A DNA stretch of 64,000 nt from assembly GCF_018614975.1 (NCBI RefSeq), contig NZ_JAGGNR010000014.1, positions 1 through 64,000 of the forward strand, given 5' to 3'. This document shows positions 25,474 to 33,898 of this stretch, piece after piece (the stretch's first letter is position 1; every line of letters starts with the position of its first letter). The notes beneath the pieces are model-generated. The model saw nothing but the letters and a program-made list of their open reading frames with translations, did not search any database and had not been told where the DNA came from. Source of the DNA: Paenibacillus polymyxa (lineage in GTDB: Bacteria; Bacillota; Bacilli; Paenibacillales; Paenibacillaceae). The position numbers and the translations under genes were made by a program.

Positions 25474-26412
25474 TTAATCTGCCTGTTCCACATATGCATG
25501 ATATTTCCGCTCCAAAATCTCTAACTCTGCCTTATGGTCACGCATTTCATTTCTTAAAACATGCATGGTTTTCCGAACCGCGCTCAGTCCTTCCTTCACC
25601 TGGCTTTCGGCTTTGCGTATTTTGTCCTGAACCATCCAGTCCACGAAGAGGTTATCGAAGAAATAGTCTGCGAATGAAAGCAGACCTCCCAGATGCAGAT
25701 CCGCGTGTACTGCCATCTCTACATCCTCCAGTTCCTTCTGAAAACGTCGTAGACGCTTTCCTGCATCCATAATGGCGACCTGAGCGTCATCCATTCGTCC
25801 TCGCTTGATATGTGTGGAGATGACCCCACCGCCCATCATGTCATACACACCCCAATTACCTGCCGAAGCCAAAGCCTTCTCCGCACGTTCAAGGGCATAG
25901 AGCAGATATTCTCCTTCCCGGAAAGCTTCATCCAGTTCCTGAAGCTCACTGGCCAGATGTTCCCGATTCTCAGCCATCTGTTGCAATTCCGCATCCTGGT
26001 CCAGCAGACGACCTTCCTTCTTCCCCCACAGCGCGTTGTAGTCGCTCTGCCAGTACTGATACTGCCGCCCACCCTCCAACTCCTGCTCCACATGAATTCG
26101 TTGCTCCTGTACGTCTTGTAACATGCGACAAGCGGTGTCGTATGCAGCCTTGCTCTCCATGAGCTCCAGCTCTTCCTTCTCCAGACGTTCTGTCTTCTTG
26201 CCAATCAGTTGATAGAAAAATGCGGACAATGTCATACTGTTCAGTCGATCAACGTCCTTCTGCTCCTTCTGGAGATGCTCCAGACGACGTTTTACCTTTG
26301 CTTCCCATTCGCTTTCCTCCGTCTGGAGTTTCTCCAGACGTTTGGTCCATTTCTCGTAAATTCTTCCCTTTTCCTTGAGCACTGCCAACTGTTCATTAAT
26401 TTCCTTATACAT
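25474..26412 (-). CDS. Coiled-coil protein of unknown function
   Basis: 312 residues, mostly charged alpha-helix with heptad-like Leu/Glu/Lys spacing over residues 1-160 and 215-305. A conserved-looking break lies near residue 190 (GNWGVYDMMGGGVISTHIKRGRMD), then SFADYFFDNLFVDWMVQDKI. No signal peptide or membrane helix is seen. It recalls cytoplasmic coiled-coil proteins of Bacilli, but I cannot assign a family. It is the last gene before a shared terminator and lies downstream of the ABC-F gene, separated by that gene's terminator. Confidence 0.8.
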   Translation of the reverse strand: MYKEINEQLAVLKEKGRIYEKWTKRLEKLQTEESEWEAKVKRRLEHLQKEQKDVDRLNSMTLSAFFYQLIGKKTERLEKEELELMESKAAYDTACRMLQDVQEQRIHVEQELEGGRQYQYWQSDYNALWGKKEGRLLDQDAELQQMAENREHLASELQELDEAFREGEYLLYALERAEKALASAGNWGVYDMMGGGVISTHIKRGRMDDAQVAIMDAGKRLRRFQKELEDVEMAVHADLHLGGLLSFADYFFDNLFVDWMVQDKIRKAESQVKEGLSAVRKTMHVLRNEMRDHKAELEILERKYHAYVEQAD

Positions 26413-26506
26413 AAGTGCGGTGTTCTCTCCCTTCTATGGAATTCTTTACTTATACAACGTAATGAACACGTTTCACGTTTCACATTTGAGAGCAAATGTT
26501 GAGACA

Positions 26507-26566
26507 AAAAAACGCCCTCTCCTCCTAATACGACTCAAAGTCACTATAGGAGAAAGGGCGTTTTTT
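26507..26566. terminator. Long bidirectional terminator with a T7-promoter-like loop region
   Basis: AAAAAACGCCCT pairs with AGGGCGTTTTTT, with further CTCCTA/TAGGAG and GACT/AGTC pairs inside. The inner part contains both halves of the T7 promoter core split by 6 bp (see findings). It terminates the ABC-F gene. Confidence 0.85.
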
Positions 26567-26574
26567 AATTAAAA

Positions 26575-28506
26575 TCAAGACTTGCTCTGCTCTATTTGCT
26601 CTGCAAGTTCATTCAGAACGGTCCAGCGTTCCATCAATTCGTCCAGATGGCGCTCAGCCTCTGCTTGCTCTGCCATCAATTCCTGCAGACGGGCAGAATC
26701 ACTAAATGACTCTTCCATCTCTTTGTTAATCCGGACAAGATTGGCTTCAGCCTTCTCAATATTTTCATCAATCTGGTCGTATTCACGTTGTTCTTTGAAG
26801 CTGAATTTCAACTTCGGTTTGGCCGCTGACACAGCAGGAGTTGTTTTCTCCGATGACTGCTTCACCTTCGCTGCTCCTGTGTCACTTTCCTGAGTAACTC
26901 CAGGTGCATTTTTCAGCATCCATTCTGCATATTCACTGTAGTCGCCGACGTGTACACGTACAGCACCGTTTCCCTCAAAAGAAAGCACTTTATCCACAGT
27001 ACGATCAAGGAAATAGCGATCATGGGATACCACAAAGACAACACCCGGAAAATCGTCCAGATAGTCTTCCAGTACAGCGAGTGTCTGGATGTCCAGGTCA
27101 TTCGTCGGCTCATCCAGCAGCAATACATTCGGCGCAGCCATCAGCACACGCAGCAGATACAGGCGACGCTTCTCTCCACCAGACAGACGTGAGATTGGCG
27201 TCCACTGGGATGCCGGAGTAAACAGGAACCGCTCCAGCATCTGGGATGCTGTAATCAGAGAGCCATCGGCTGTTTTCACATTCTCGGCCACTTCCTTGAT
27301 GTATTCTATGACACGCAGAGATTCATCCATCTCTTGATGTTCCTGCGTGAAATAGCCCAAATTGACCGTAGGACCCACGTCAACCACGCCTGCATCTGGT
27401 TCCAGCTTACCAGATATCATCTGTAACAGTGTGGACTTACCACTACCATTCGGTCCGACAATCCCTACCCGATCTCCAGGTACGGCTATATAGCTCAGAT
27501 CTTCGATCAGTTTGCGACCACCGACGGATTTGGAAAGATGCTCGATCTCCAGAATCTTTTTACCCAGACGAGTAGATCCAACCGATACTTCCAATGAACC
27601 CGAGCGCTGAACTCCTTGTTGGTCTTTGAGTTGTTCGAAGCGATCAATTCTAGCTTTTTGTTTGGTCGTCCGTGCCTTGGCACCGCGACGAATCCATGCG
27701 AGCTCCGTCCGAAGCAAGTTCTTGCGTTTCTGTTCGGAAGAGGCTTCCCGTTCTTCCCGCTCCGCCTTCAGTTCCAGAAAGCGTGTATAGTTGGCTTCAT
27801 ACCGGAACAAACCTCCATGATCCAATTCGAGCATGACATTCGCCACACGATCCAGGAAGTACCGATCATGCGTAATCATAAGCAGCGCGCCGCGGCGCTT
27901 CTGCAGGTACTGCTCGAGCCATACGACCGAATCATTATCAATATGGTTCGTCGGCTCATCCAGAATAAGCAGTTCGCAAGGGTGAATCAGCGCAGCAGCA
28001 AGGGCTACCCTTTTGCGTTGTCCACCAGACAATGTGCCCATTAGCGCATCGAATTGACGAATACCCAATTTGGACAAAATGCTCTTCGCTTCGCTCTCCA
28101 TCTGCCAGAGCTGAAGCTGCTCCATCTGCTGATTCAAAAGTAATAATCGCTCCTGCAACGCTGGATCGGAGGATTTCAGTTCCAATAATTCCATCGTTTC
28201 CGTATATTCACGCACGGTTTTCATTTCCATGCTGTTACCTTCGAATACTTGTTGCAGTACCGTATTATCCGGATTGAAGTCCGGATTTTGTGCCAGGAAC
28301 TGAATACGTACGTCATTACCGATCGAGATCTGTCCCGCGTCTGCAGGTTCCATACCCGATATCACACGCAAAAACGTGGATTTTCCGGTTCCATTTACCC
28401 CAACGACACCAATCTTGTCCTGATCAGCCATGCCAAATGAAGCATCCTTGAACAATATTTTTTCGCCATAACTTTTTGCAATTTGCTCTACCGTCATTAT
28501 GTTCAT
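26575..28506 (-). CDS. ABC-F family ATPase (Uup/YfmR-like)
   Basis: 643 residues with two ABC domains: Walker A GVNGTGKST and GPNGSGKST, signatures LSGGQRKRV and LSGGEKRRLY, Walker B LLILDEPTNHID and LLLDEPTNDLD. An ABC-F linker (RRGAKARTTKQKARIDR) lies between them. The C-terminal 90 residues are a coiled coil as in Uup and YfmR. Such proteins act on stalled ribosomes or resolve branched DNA; there are no membrane domains. ATG 28506 is used; ATG 28497 is 3 residues later. Confidence 0.92.
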   Translation of the reverse strand: MNIMTVEQIAKSYGEKILFKDASFGMADQDKIGVVGVNGTGKSTFLRVISGMEPADAGQISIGNDVRIQFLAQNPDFNPDNTVLQQVFEGNSMEMKTVREYTETMELLELKSSDPALQERLLLLNQQMEQLQLWQMESEAKSILSKLGIRQFDALMGTLSGGQRKRVALAAALIHPCELLILDEPTNHIDNDSVVWLEQYLQKRRGALLMITHDRYFLDRVANVMLELDHGGLFRYEANYTRFLELKAEREEREASSEQKRKNLLRTELAWIRRGAKARTTKQKARIDRFEQLKDQQGVQRSGSLEVSVGSTRLGKKILEIEHLSKSVGGRKLIEDLSYIAVPGDRVGIVGPNGSGKSTLLQMISGKLEPDAGVVDVGPTVNLGYFTQEHQEMDESLRVIEYIKEVAENVKTADGSLITASQMLERFLFTPASQWTPISRLSGGEKRRLYLLRVLMAAPNVLLLDEPTNDLDIQTLAVLEDYLDDFPGVVFVVSHDRYFLDRTVDKVLSFEGNGAVRVHVGDYSEYAEWMLKNAPGVTQESDTGAAKVKQSSEKTTPAVSAAKPKLKFSFKEQREYDQIDENIEKAEANLVRINKEMEESFSDSARLQELMAEQAEAERHLDELMERWTVLNELAEQIEQSKS

Positions 28507-28566
28507 TGCTCGTACCCACTTCTCTGTAAATTAAAATTCAATATTACGTACATCCGCCCACTTACT

Positions 28567-29145
28567 TTAAACTTGTAAAAAAGAACGGCATCCGTCCAGA
28601 AACAATGCTGCTGCAAAAGCAATTCGTTTGTTCAGATGTTCCTCATTAAACTCCGGATTCAACATGATATCCATCTTCAGCCGGTCCAGAATTCCGATAT
28701 ATGCTTCAGCGAGCAAAACAGGCTCAGGTACACTTGCACTCTCCAGTACCTCACACACCATACTCATGTATTGATTCATGAATGCCTTCATGAATTTCAT
28801 CAGATCCGGATCATTATTGGGTGCCATAAAAAAGAGCTTGGTATGATTGCGGCGCTCATAATAATACGTAAGGTGGGTCTTGGCTATTGCTCCAAGTTTA
28901 TCACCTGTGTTCTCATGCGAGTTCAAAGCATATTCAAGACGGCTGATAAAGCTGTTACAGTCCCGCTTGGATACTGCGATAAATAATTGTTCCTTGCTTT
29001 TGAAATATAAATAAATGGTACCCTTTGCGATGCCGGCTTCGTCTGCAATATCAGACATTTTGGTCTCATAAAAACCTTTCGAGCCAAAAATACCATAGGC
29101 CGCATCCAAAATAGCCTCCGATTTGTCTCCCTGTACAGTGCTCAA
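28567..29145 (-). CDS. TetR family transcriptional regulator
   Basis: 192 residues. The N-terminal HTH (ILDAAYGIFGSKGFYETKMSDIADEAGIAKGTIYLYFKSKE is the pattern across residues 11-51) is of the FadR/AcrR-like TetR class; the C-terminal ligand domain is not assignable. The start is TTG 29145 after GGGGGAG. It begins 11 bp after the DUF92 stop, so both are co-transcribed. Ligand unknown. Confidence 0.88.
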   Translation of the reverse strand: MSTVQGDKSEAILDAAYGIFGSKGFYETKMSDIADEAGIAKGTIYLYFKSKEQLFIAVSKRDCNSFISRLEYALNSHENTGDKLGAIAKTHLTYYYERRNHTKLFFMAPNNDPDLMKFMKAFMNQYMSMVCEVLESASVPEPVLLAEAYIGILDRLKMDIMLNPEFNEEHLNKRIAFAAALFLDGCRSFLQV

Positions 29146-29156
29146 ATGTACTCCCC

Positions 29157-29966
29157 CTACAACGCCAAAATGTTACCTAAACCAATTGCCACACATCCGC
29201 CGATCACCGAGCTAAGCACGTTCACCAGGTCGTTACTCATCCATGCCCAGCCACGAGCCCGAACCGTTGGATGCCCGCAATGTTCATGTACTTCAACTTC
29301 ACGGCCACACACACTGCAACGATACATCATCTGCACCGTTGCGCCCAGATAGGAATCAGCAAATGCACCTGCCAACCCGCCTACAAGACCGACAAAAGTC
29401 CAACTAAACAGACTAAGTCCTTCGATCCCGGCGATCCAGGAAAACAAGAATGCTCCCGCACCAATCAGAGCCCCGCCTACGGCTGCAGCCACGGTGCCAA
29501 GAAGTGAGACTCCTCCTGAAGCACCTGGCTTAAGTACCTTCCAGGTGAGAACAGAGCGCGGCGGCTTGCGACTGAGACTTCCAATTTCGGTTGCCCATGT
29601 ATCCGATGTAACGGTAGCCATTACACCAATGAAAGCATATATCCATGCCGGATGTGGAAATATCCAGTATCCCAGACAGAGGAACATGCCCATTCCACCA
29701 TTAGCCATCACTTGCCCGGCATCCCGATTTCCTGACTTGGCATAGGATTTCTCCAGCTCCTGCTTCCGATCCTTACGAAACCTGGAGAGCAACGTTGAAG
29801 TAATGAAAAACAACAATAACGTGCCAAACCAGAACAGGTTACCCGCTCCGTAATATATCGTTCCCATCATGATTGCTGCGAGGCAGCCAGACAGGGTTAG
29901 CGACTTTTTCACATAGGCAGCACCTGCCACCATAGAAGCGCATACGGCGCCAATAATCCAATCCAT
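29157..29966 (-). CDS. DUF92 (TMEM19-like) membrane protein
   Basis: 269 residues with about six membrane helices and the DUF92 signatures RKDRKQELEKSYAKSGNRDAGQVMANGG, read across two stretches, and ATVTSDTWATEIGSLS. Plant relatives include phytyl/polyprenyl phosphate kinases, so an isoprenoid phosphate role is possible but unproven. A cytosolic loop carries Cys/His residues (CSVCGREVEVHEHCGHP) like a small zinc ribbon. ATG 29966 has AGGAG 6 nt upstream. A terminator-like hairpin sits about 110 bp upstream, in its own leader. Confidence 0.8.
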   Translation of the reverse strand: MDWIIGAVCASMVAGAAYVKKSLTLSGCLAAIMMGTIYYGAGNLFWFGTLLLFFITSTLLSRFRKDRKQELEKSYAKSGNRDAGQVMANGGMGMFLCLGYWIFPHPAWIYAFIGVMATVTSDTWATEIGSLSRKPPRSVLTWKVLKPGASGGVSLLGTVAAAVGGALIGAGAFLFSWIAGIEGLSLFSWTFVGLVGGLAGAFADSYLGATVQMMYRCSVCGREVEVHEHCGHPTVRARGWAWMSNDLVNVLSSVIGGCVAIGLGNILAL

Positions 29967-30075
29967 AATGTCTCCTGCATGCAGCATATGTACAGCCCAC
30001 ATGACGTTAATTGTATTTTTGAAATTCAATTATACCACGGTTTGATCCCAATGCCGAAACTCCTTACGCCAGCAC

Positions 30076-30120
30076 ACAAAAAACCTGTTTCGGCCTCGTG
30101 TAGAAGTGCCATAACAGGTT
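30076..30120 (-). terminator. Terminator-like hairpin upstream of DUF92
   Basis: On the minus strand AACCTGTT pairs with AACAGGTT, with partial GGC/GCC pairing inside, followed by TTTTTTG. No minus-strand gene ends here, so it is either an attenuator in the DUF92 leader or the end of an unseen transcript. Confidence 0.55.
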
Positions 30121-30317
30121 ATAGATAAAATGTTAAAACAAGATAATTATCTTTTCTTTTTTCACTCATTCTCTGCTATGTTGAAATTACTTATCCTGTT
30201 TTAAGTTTCACTTCAGGTTTCCCGTTTACACTATTCTTAGATCGATACATCAATAAATACATCTACGACAAGTTACGATTCAGTTCGTACTCAACTACAG
30301 AAATGAGGATGATCCAT

Positions 30318-30725
30318 ATGAATATGAAAACAGTCATTATTATAGGCACAATGATTGTCACCATGTCCTTCGCCGGAACAGCATGGGGCCAATCCGCCAT
30401 CTCTCCCATACCTACTGCCAAGTGGTCCATCGTTGACCTGGATACTCGTGAGGGAAGCAATGACGAGCTGCTCAGCGCTCTCAATCAGGCTTCAGAAGCT
30501 GATCTGTATCAGGAACTGTACAACGGCAAATCACTGAGGACGATTACGGAAGAAAACAACGGAAACTTTGATGAGGTTATTGCTATACAAGTAAGACAGC
30601 TCAGAGAGCAGTTGGATGAACGGCTCGCAAGCGGAAGTATCAGCTCGAAGCAACATGCTGCTCAAATAGCCGAACTGGAAGAGTTGGTCACGCAGAGCGC
30701 AAATACAGCTTACAGCCTGACGTAA
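30318..30725 (+). CDS. Secreted hypothetical protein
   Basis: 135 residues with a signal peptide (MNMKTVIIIGTMIVTMSFAG, probable cleavage near AWG-QS). The mature part is acidic and helical; two stretches (ELLSALNQASEADLYQELYN; EVIAIQVRQLREQLDERLAS) resemble small secreted helical proteins such as the DUF2680 type, but the match is only suggestive. ATG 30318 is 9 nt after GAGG; the ATGs at 30303 and 30309 overlap the site. It converges with the FAH gene. Confidence 0.7.
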   Translation: MNMKTVIIIGTMIVTMSFAGTAWGQSAISPIPTAKWSIVDLDTREGSNDELLSALNQASEADLYQELYNGKSLRTITEENNGNFDEVIAIQVRQLREQLDERLASGSISSKQHAAQIAELEELVTQSANTAYSLT

Positions 30726-30775
30726 TTAACAACCTATCCGTACGATGAAAATATAAAGTTGCCACGAATAACATG

Positions 30776-30804
30776 GCAAAAAGGAGCGTATGCACGCCCC
30801 TTTC
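30776..30804. terminator. Terminator between the secreted protein and FAH genes
   Basis: AAAGG-GCGT pairs with ACGC-CCTTT around a short loop; T-runs follow on both strands, the better one on the minus strand. Confidence 0.65.
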
Positions 30805-30844
30805 TTGTACCCTATTCATCTCAAGCAGGTATGATGTGTAAATC

Positions 30845-31477
30845 TTATTGCGCTGCTCCAATCGTGCAGGCACCCAAGGATTCGCCGTCCCATGCCAGTT
30901 CGAGCACATCTCCTGCTTGTGTTGGTCCAACACCTTCCGGTGTTCCTGTAAAAATGACATCGCCCGGCCCCAGGCCGTAATGGTGACCTACATAATCCAC
31001 AATATCCTGTAAACTGAAGATCATGTTACGAATGTTACCACGCTGGATTTCCTCACCATTTTTGGTCAATGTAAAGTCTTTCTCCAGTAATGCTGCCGCA
31101 CCCGGGAATGCCTGAAATGCAGTAACCGGAGCGGAATTTTTGAACCCTTTGGCTGCTGTCCACGGGTGGCCCTTTTTCTTAATTACGGTCTGTACGTCAC
31201 GTAACGTAAAATCAATACCAAACGCATACGCATCCACCAGCTCATCTACAGCCATACCTGGCTCATAACTCCGGCCGATTTGCACGACCAATTCAGCTTC
31301 ATAGTGAACTTCACCCTTGGTAGCAGGCAATTCAAGCGTTTCACCATTCAGGGACACGACTGCATGAGAAGGTTTCATGAAGATCATTGGCTCATCCGGA
31401 ACCGCGTTACCCAATTCTTCCGCATGAAGTTTATAATTGCGTCCTACACAGTATACATTGCGAATGTTAGTCAACAT
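30845..31477 (-). CDS. Fumarylacetoacetate hydrolase family protein (FAHD1/YisK-like)
   Basis: 210 residues, the size of the short FAHD1-type proteins that act as acylpyruvate hydrolases or oxaloacetate decarboxylases. Metal ligands are seen in GEVHYEAELVVQIG (Glu/Glu) and GIDFTLRDVQ (Asp); TGTPEGVGP is the typical late motif. ATG 31477 follows AAAGGTGG. The upstream in-frame extension to 31612 overlaps the GDPD gene and is rejected. Probable last gene of a CapA-GDPD-FAH run. Confidence 0.9.
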   Translation of the reverse strand: MLTNIRNVYCVGRNYKLHAEELGNAVPDEPMIFMKPSHAVVSLNGETLELPATKGEVHYEAELVVQIGRSYEPGMAVDELVDAYAFGIDFTLRDVQTVIKKKGHPWTAAKGFKNSAPVTAFQAFPGAAALLEKDFTLTKNGEEIQRGNIRNMIFSLQDIVDYVGHHYGLGPGDVIFTGTPEGVGPTQAGDVLELAWDGESLGACTIGAAQ

Positions 31478-31523
31478 GGGTATATTACCACCTTTATCGG
31501 ATTCATTAGTGCATATAGGAAAG

Positions 31524-32276
31524 TTAGGGTCTGAAAAATCGGCTGCTCGTCTCCTGAAATGCCAACTCCCATACGTCAGGACGGTTCGTACATAACATGA
31601 GTTCTGGATCAACTGCCGCCAGTTTCTTCATAATGGTCTTGTCATCCACTGTCCAAGCCATCACCTGAATGCCTGCACTACGCATCTCGTTCATTAAGGA
31701 TTTGTCTATATTGGTGTATCCAATCGAGAGGAATGTACAATTCATCTGCCGCAGGGCGGTTAACAGATCACCTGGTCGTGCATCGATAATCAGCCCCGTC
31801 TGGATCTCCGGTGCAAGTTTCTTCACTTCGATCAGAGCGCCTGGTTCAAATGAGGTAATCACAACATCATTTTGCATATGTCTTTTTCTCACTTCATGTA
31901 TAACAGCCGCGGGCAGACCCGGGTACATGTCTCCCTGCGTTTTCAGTTCAATGTTCAAACGTACTCTGCCGCACGAGCGATCTAACACTTCACTCAGCGC
32001 CGGAATCCGTTCGCCTTTGTAAGACTTGTTTTTCCAAGCTCCGGCATCCAGACGTTGCAGATCAGCCCAATCGGTTTCCCGAACCAAACCCTTGCCATTC
32101 GTCGTACGATCCACTGTAAAATCATGAATGACCACCGGCACAGAATCACGCGACAACTGCACATCCAGCTCCATCCACTGAACTTCAGGCCGTTCCATGG
32201 CCATCAGGAATGCAGCCATCGTATTCTCTGGTGCAATAGAAGCAAATCCACGGTGCGCTACACAAAGGTTGTTCAT
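31524..32276 (-). CDS. Glycerophosphodiester phosphodiesterase (GDPD/UgpQ family)
   Basis: 250 residues with the GDPD motifs AHRGFASIAPENT, MELDVQLSRD, VVIHDFTVDRTTNG and LNIELKT. It cleaves glycerophosphodiesters to glycerol-3-phosphate and an alcohol. There is no signal peptide, so it should act in the cytosol on deacylated lipids. GAGGAGGG precedes the ATG. It lies 24 bp after the CapA gene. Confidence 0.93.
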   Translation of the reverse strand: MNNLCVAHRGFASIAPENTMAAFLMAMERPEVQWMELDVQLSRDSVPVVIHDFTVDRTTNGKGLVRETDWADLQRLDAGAWKNKSYKGERIPALSEVLDRSCGRVRLNIELKTQGDMYPGLPAAVIHEVRKRHMQNDVVITSFEPGALIEVKKLAPEIQTGLIIDARPGDLLTALRQMNCTFLSIGYTNIDKSLMNEMRSAGIQVMAWTVDDKTIMKKLAAVDPELMLCTNRPDVWELAFQETSSRFFRP

Positions 32277-32300
32277 TCGATTCCCTCCTCAAAAAGGTTC

Positions 32301-33713
32301 TTAATTAGGCGAAGCGACTCCATTCCCATCATATCGAATACCCGGGGAGAGCTTTGCCATCTGTTCCAACAGCAGTTTGTTCGCCTCATCAATCATCGGA
32401 ATGGCCTGACCAAGCCCGGCTTCATAAGGGATAACTTTCATGCTGCAAGCTGCATCGCGACTACAGCGAGCCTGAAATACCGCCGTTTTCCAAGTCTCTT
32501 CGGTTGTTGATCTGGAGAAAATGAAATTTCCCGTGCTGTATGCAATCCACTTCCCCTTATAGTACTCCAACCCTTGCAACACATGAGGATGACCACCTAT
32601 GACCAGATCAGCGCCGGCATCTACAAACTCATGAGCCAATCGGGTCTGGTCACTATTCGGAGTACTTACACGTTCCTCTCCCCAATGTGCAACCACGATT
32701 ACCAGATCAGCCTTCTTACGGGCCTCCTGGATCGCTTTGACTGCTCCTGTGGAATCATAGGCTTCAGCCACGCCAGCCCGATTGCCTTCCGCCTTCCAAC
32801 TCGTTTCCGGTACAACTCGGGAGAACCCAAGCAATGCAATCTTCATACCTTTGCGTTCCAGATATGCTGGTGCATAGGCCTCATCCCTGTTCATACCTGC
32901 CCCGGTGTGAGCTATGCCATATTCCTTGAGATAAGTTAACGTATCCACCAAGCCCTCTGCGCCCTGATCCAGAATATGATTGTTAGCCAAATTGACAGCA
33001 TCAAAACCCGCAGAGGCCATTGCCGCCAATGCTTTGGGCGAAGATTTGTACACATATGTTTTGTCAGCTGCACCAGTACCACCCAGGGTTATCGGTGTCT
33101 CCAAGTTGCCGATGGTAAGATCATCATCCTTGAATAATCTGCCGAGTTTGGCAAAGGGATAATCATAACCGTTCTTATCCAGCAGTTCAGCAACTTTGCC
33201 CGAGAATTGAATATCACCAACAAAGTTAATGGTGACATCCTTCGCTGAATTGGTGGGTTTCGACGTCCCGGATTCCTGATCCACACCTGCATTTCCCTTG
33301 GTGCCGGACGGTGTCGAATCTGCCGCAGGTTTTTTCGTTCCGGATTCGGCTTTCCCACTATTGGTATTGCCTGAAGTGTCAGGTGTCGCTACTCCGGATG
33401 TCTTATCTGCATCCGCGGTTGCCTCTTCATCCGTAGCTTCGGGTTCTTCTTCCGAAGTCTCATCAGATTCCGAGTCTGGTGAACTTACTTGATCCCCGCC
33501 TTTGGCATCGTCAGCAATGGAAGGCTGATCCTTATCGACTATTTCTTGCTTCACTGGCTGGTCTGCCTGTTGCTGACGTGTATTAATGACATAAAAAATG
33601 CCTACCAGACCAATTGCCATGATCAATACAATATTAACTGTCCAGATGATTGTATTGCGGGTGTGTTTGCCCTTTTTCTTCTTTACACTTCGCTCTGATC
33701 TTGGGGGATACAT
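32301..33713 (-). CDS. CapA family protein (poly-gamma-glutamate capsule type), membrane-anchored
   Basis: 470 residues: a basic N-terminus, one membrane anchor (about 20-44), an acidic Ser/Thr/Glu/Pro linker of about 110 residues, then a PGA_cap metallophosphatase-like domain with VGDIQFSG, TIGNLETPIT, NLANNHILDQG, VAHWGEE and IGGHPHVLQG. The capB and capC genes are absent, so capsule synthesis is not implied; such orphan CapA proteins are common. ATG 33713 has AGGAG 7 nt upstream. Confidence 0.88.
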   Translation of the reverse strand: MYPPRSERSVKKKKGKHTRNTIIWTVNIVLIMAIGLVGIFYVINTRQQQADQPVKQEIVDKDQPSIADDAKGGDQVSSPDSESDETSEEEPEATDEEATADADKTSGVATPDTSGNTNSGKAESGTKKPAADSTPSGTKGNAGVDQESGTSKPTNSAKDVTINFVGDIQFSGKVAELLDKNGYDYPFAKLGRLFKDDDLTIGNLETPITLGGTGAADKTYVYKSSPKALAAMASAGFDAVNLANNHILDQGAEGLVDTLTYLKEYGIAHTGAGMNRDEAYAPAYLERKGMKIALLGFSRVVPETSWKAEGNRAGVAEAYDSTGAVKAIQEARKKADLVIVVAHWGEERVSTPNSDQTRLAHEFVDAGADLVIGGHPHVLQGLEYYKGKWIAYSTGNFIFSRSTTEETWKTAVFQARCSRDAACSMKVIPYEAGLGQAIPMIDEANKLLLEQMAKLSPGIRYDGNGVASPN

Positions 33714-33840
33714 AAGCAACTCCTCTTCTTCTTCACAGCCATACATACCATTATATCAGGCATATTCTGGATTTCCATCATTCCTTGGAACTGTATCGAT
33801 TGAAAGGGTATTAACTCGGTTAGCTTCCAGATCTTCATAT

Positions 33841-33888
33841 AAAAAAAGCCATCTCTCCAGTAGATAATTCTACGTTTGAGACAGCTCT
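33841..33888 (-). terminator. Probable terminator of the haem operon
   Basis: AGC-TGTCTC pairs imperfectly with GAGAGA-GGCT on the minus strand and is followed by TTTTTTT, just after hemY. Confidence 0.5.
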
Positions 33889-33898
33889 CTTGCTGTAC

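Noticed and set aside
30263..30484. 73-residue minus-strand frame that could explain the hairpin at 30.1 kb
   Set aside because: It is antisense to the secreted-protein gene, has no ribosome site and no hydrophobic or domain pattern.
33089..33358. Arg/Pro-rich 89-residue minus-strand frame
   Set aside because: Out-of-frame reading of the acidic linker and domain start of the CapA gene.
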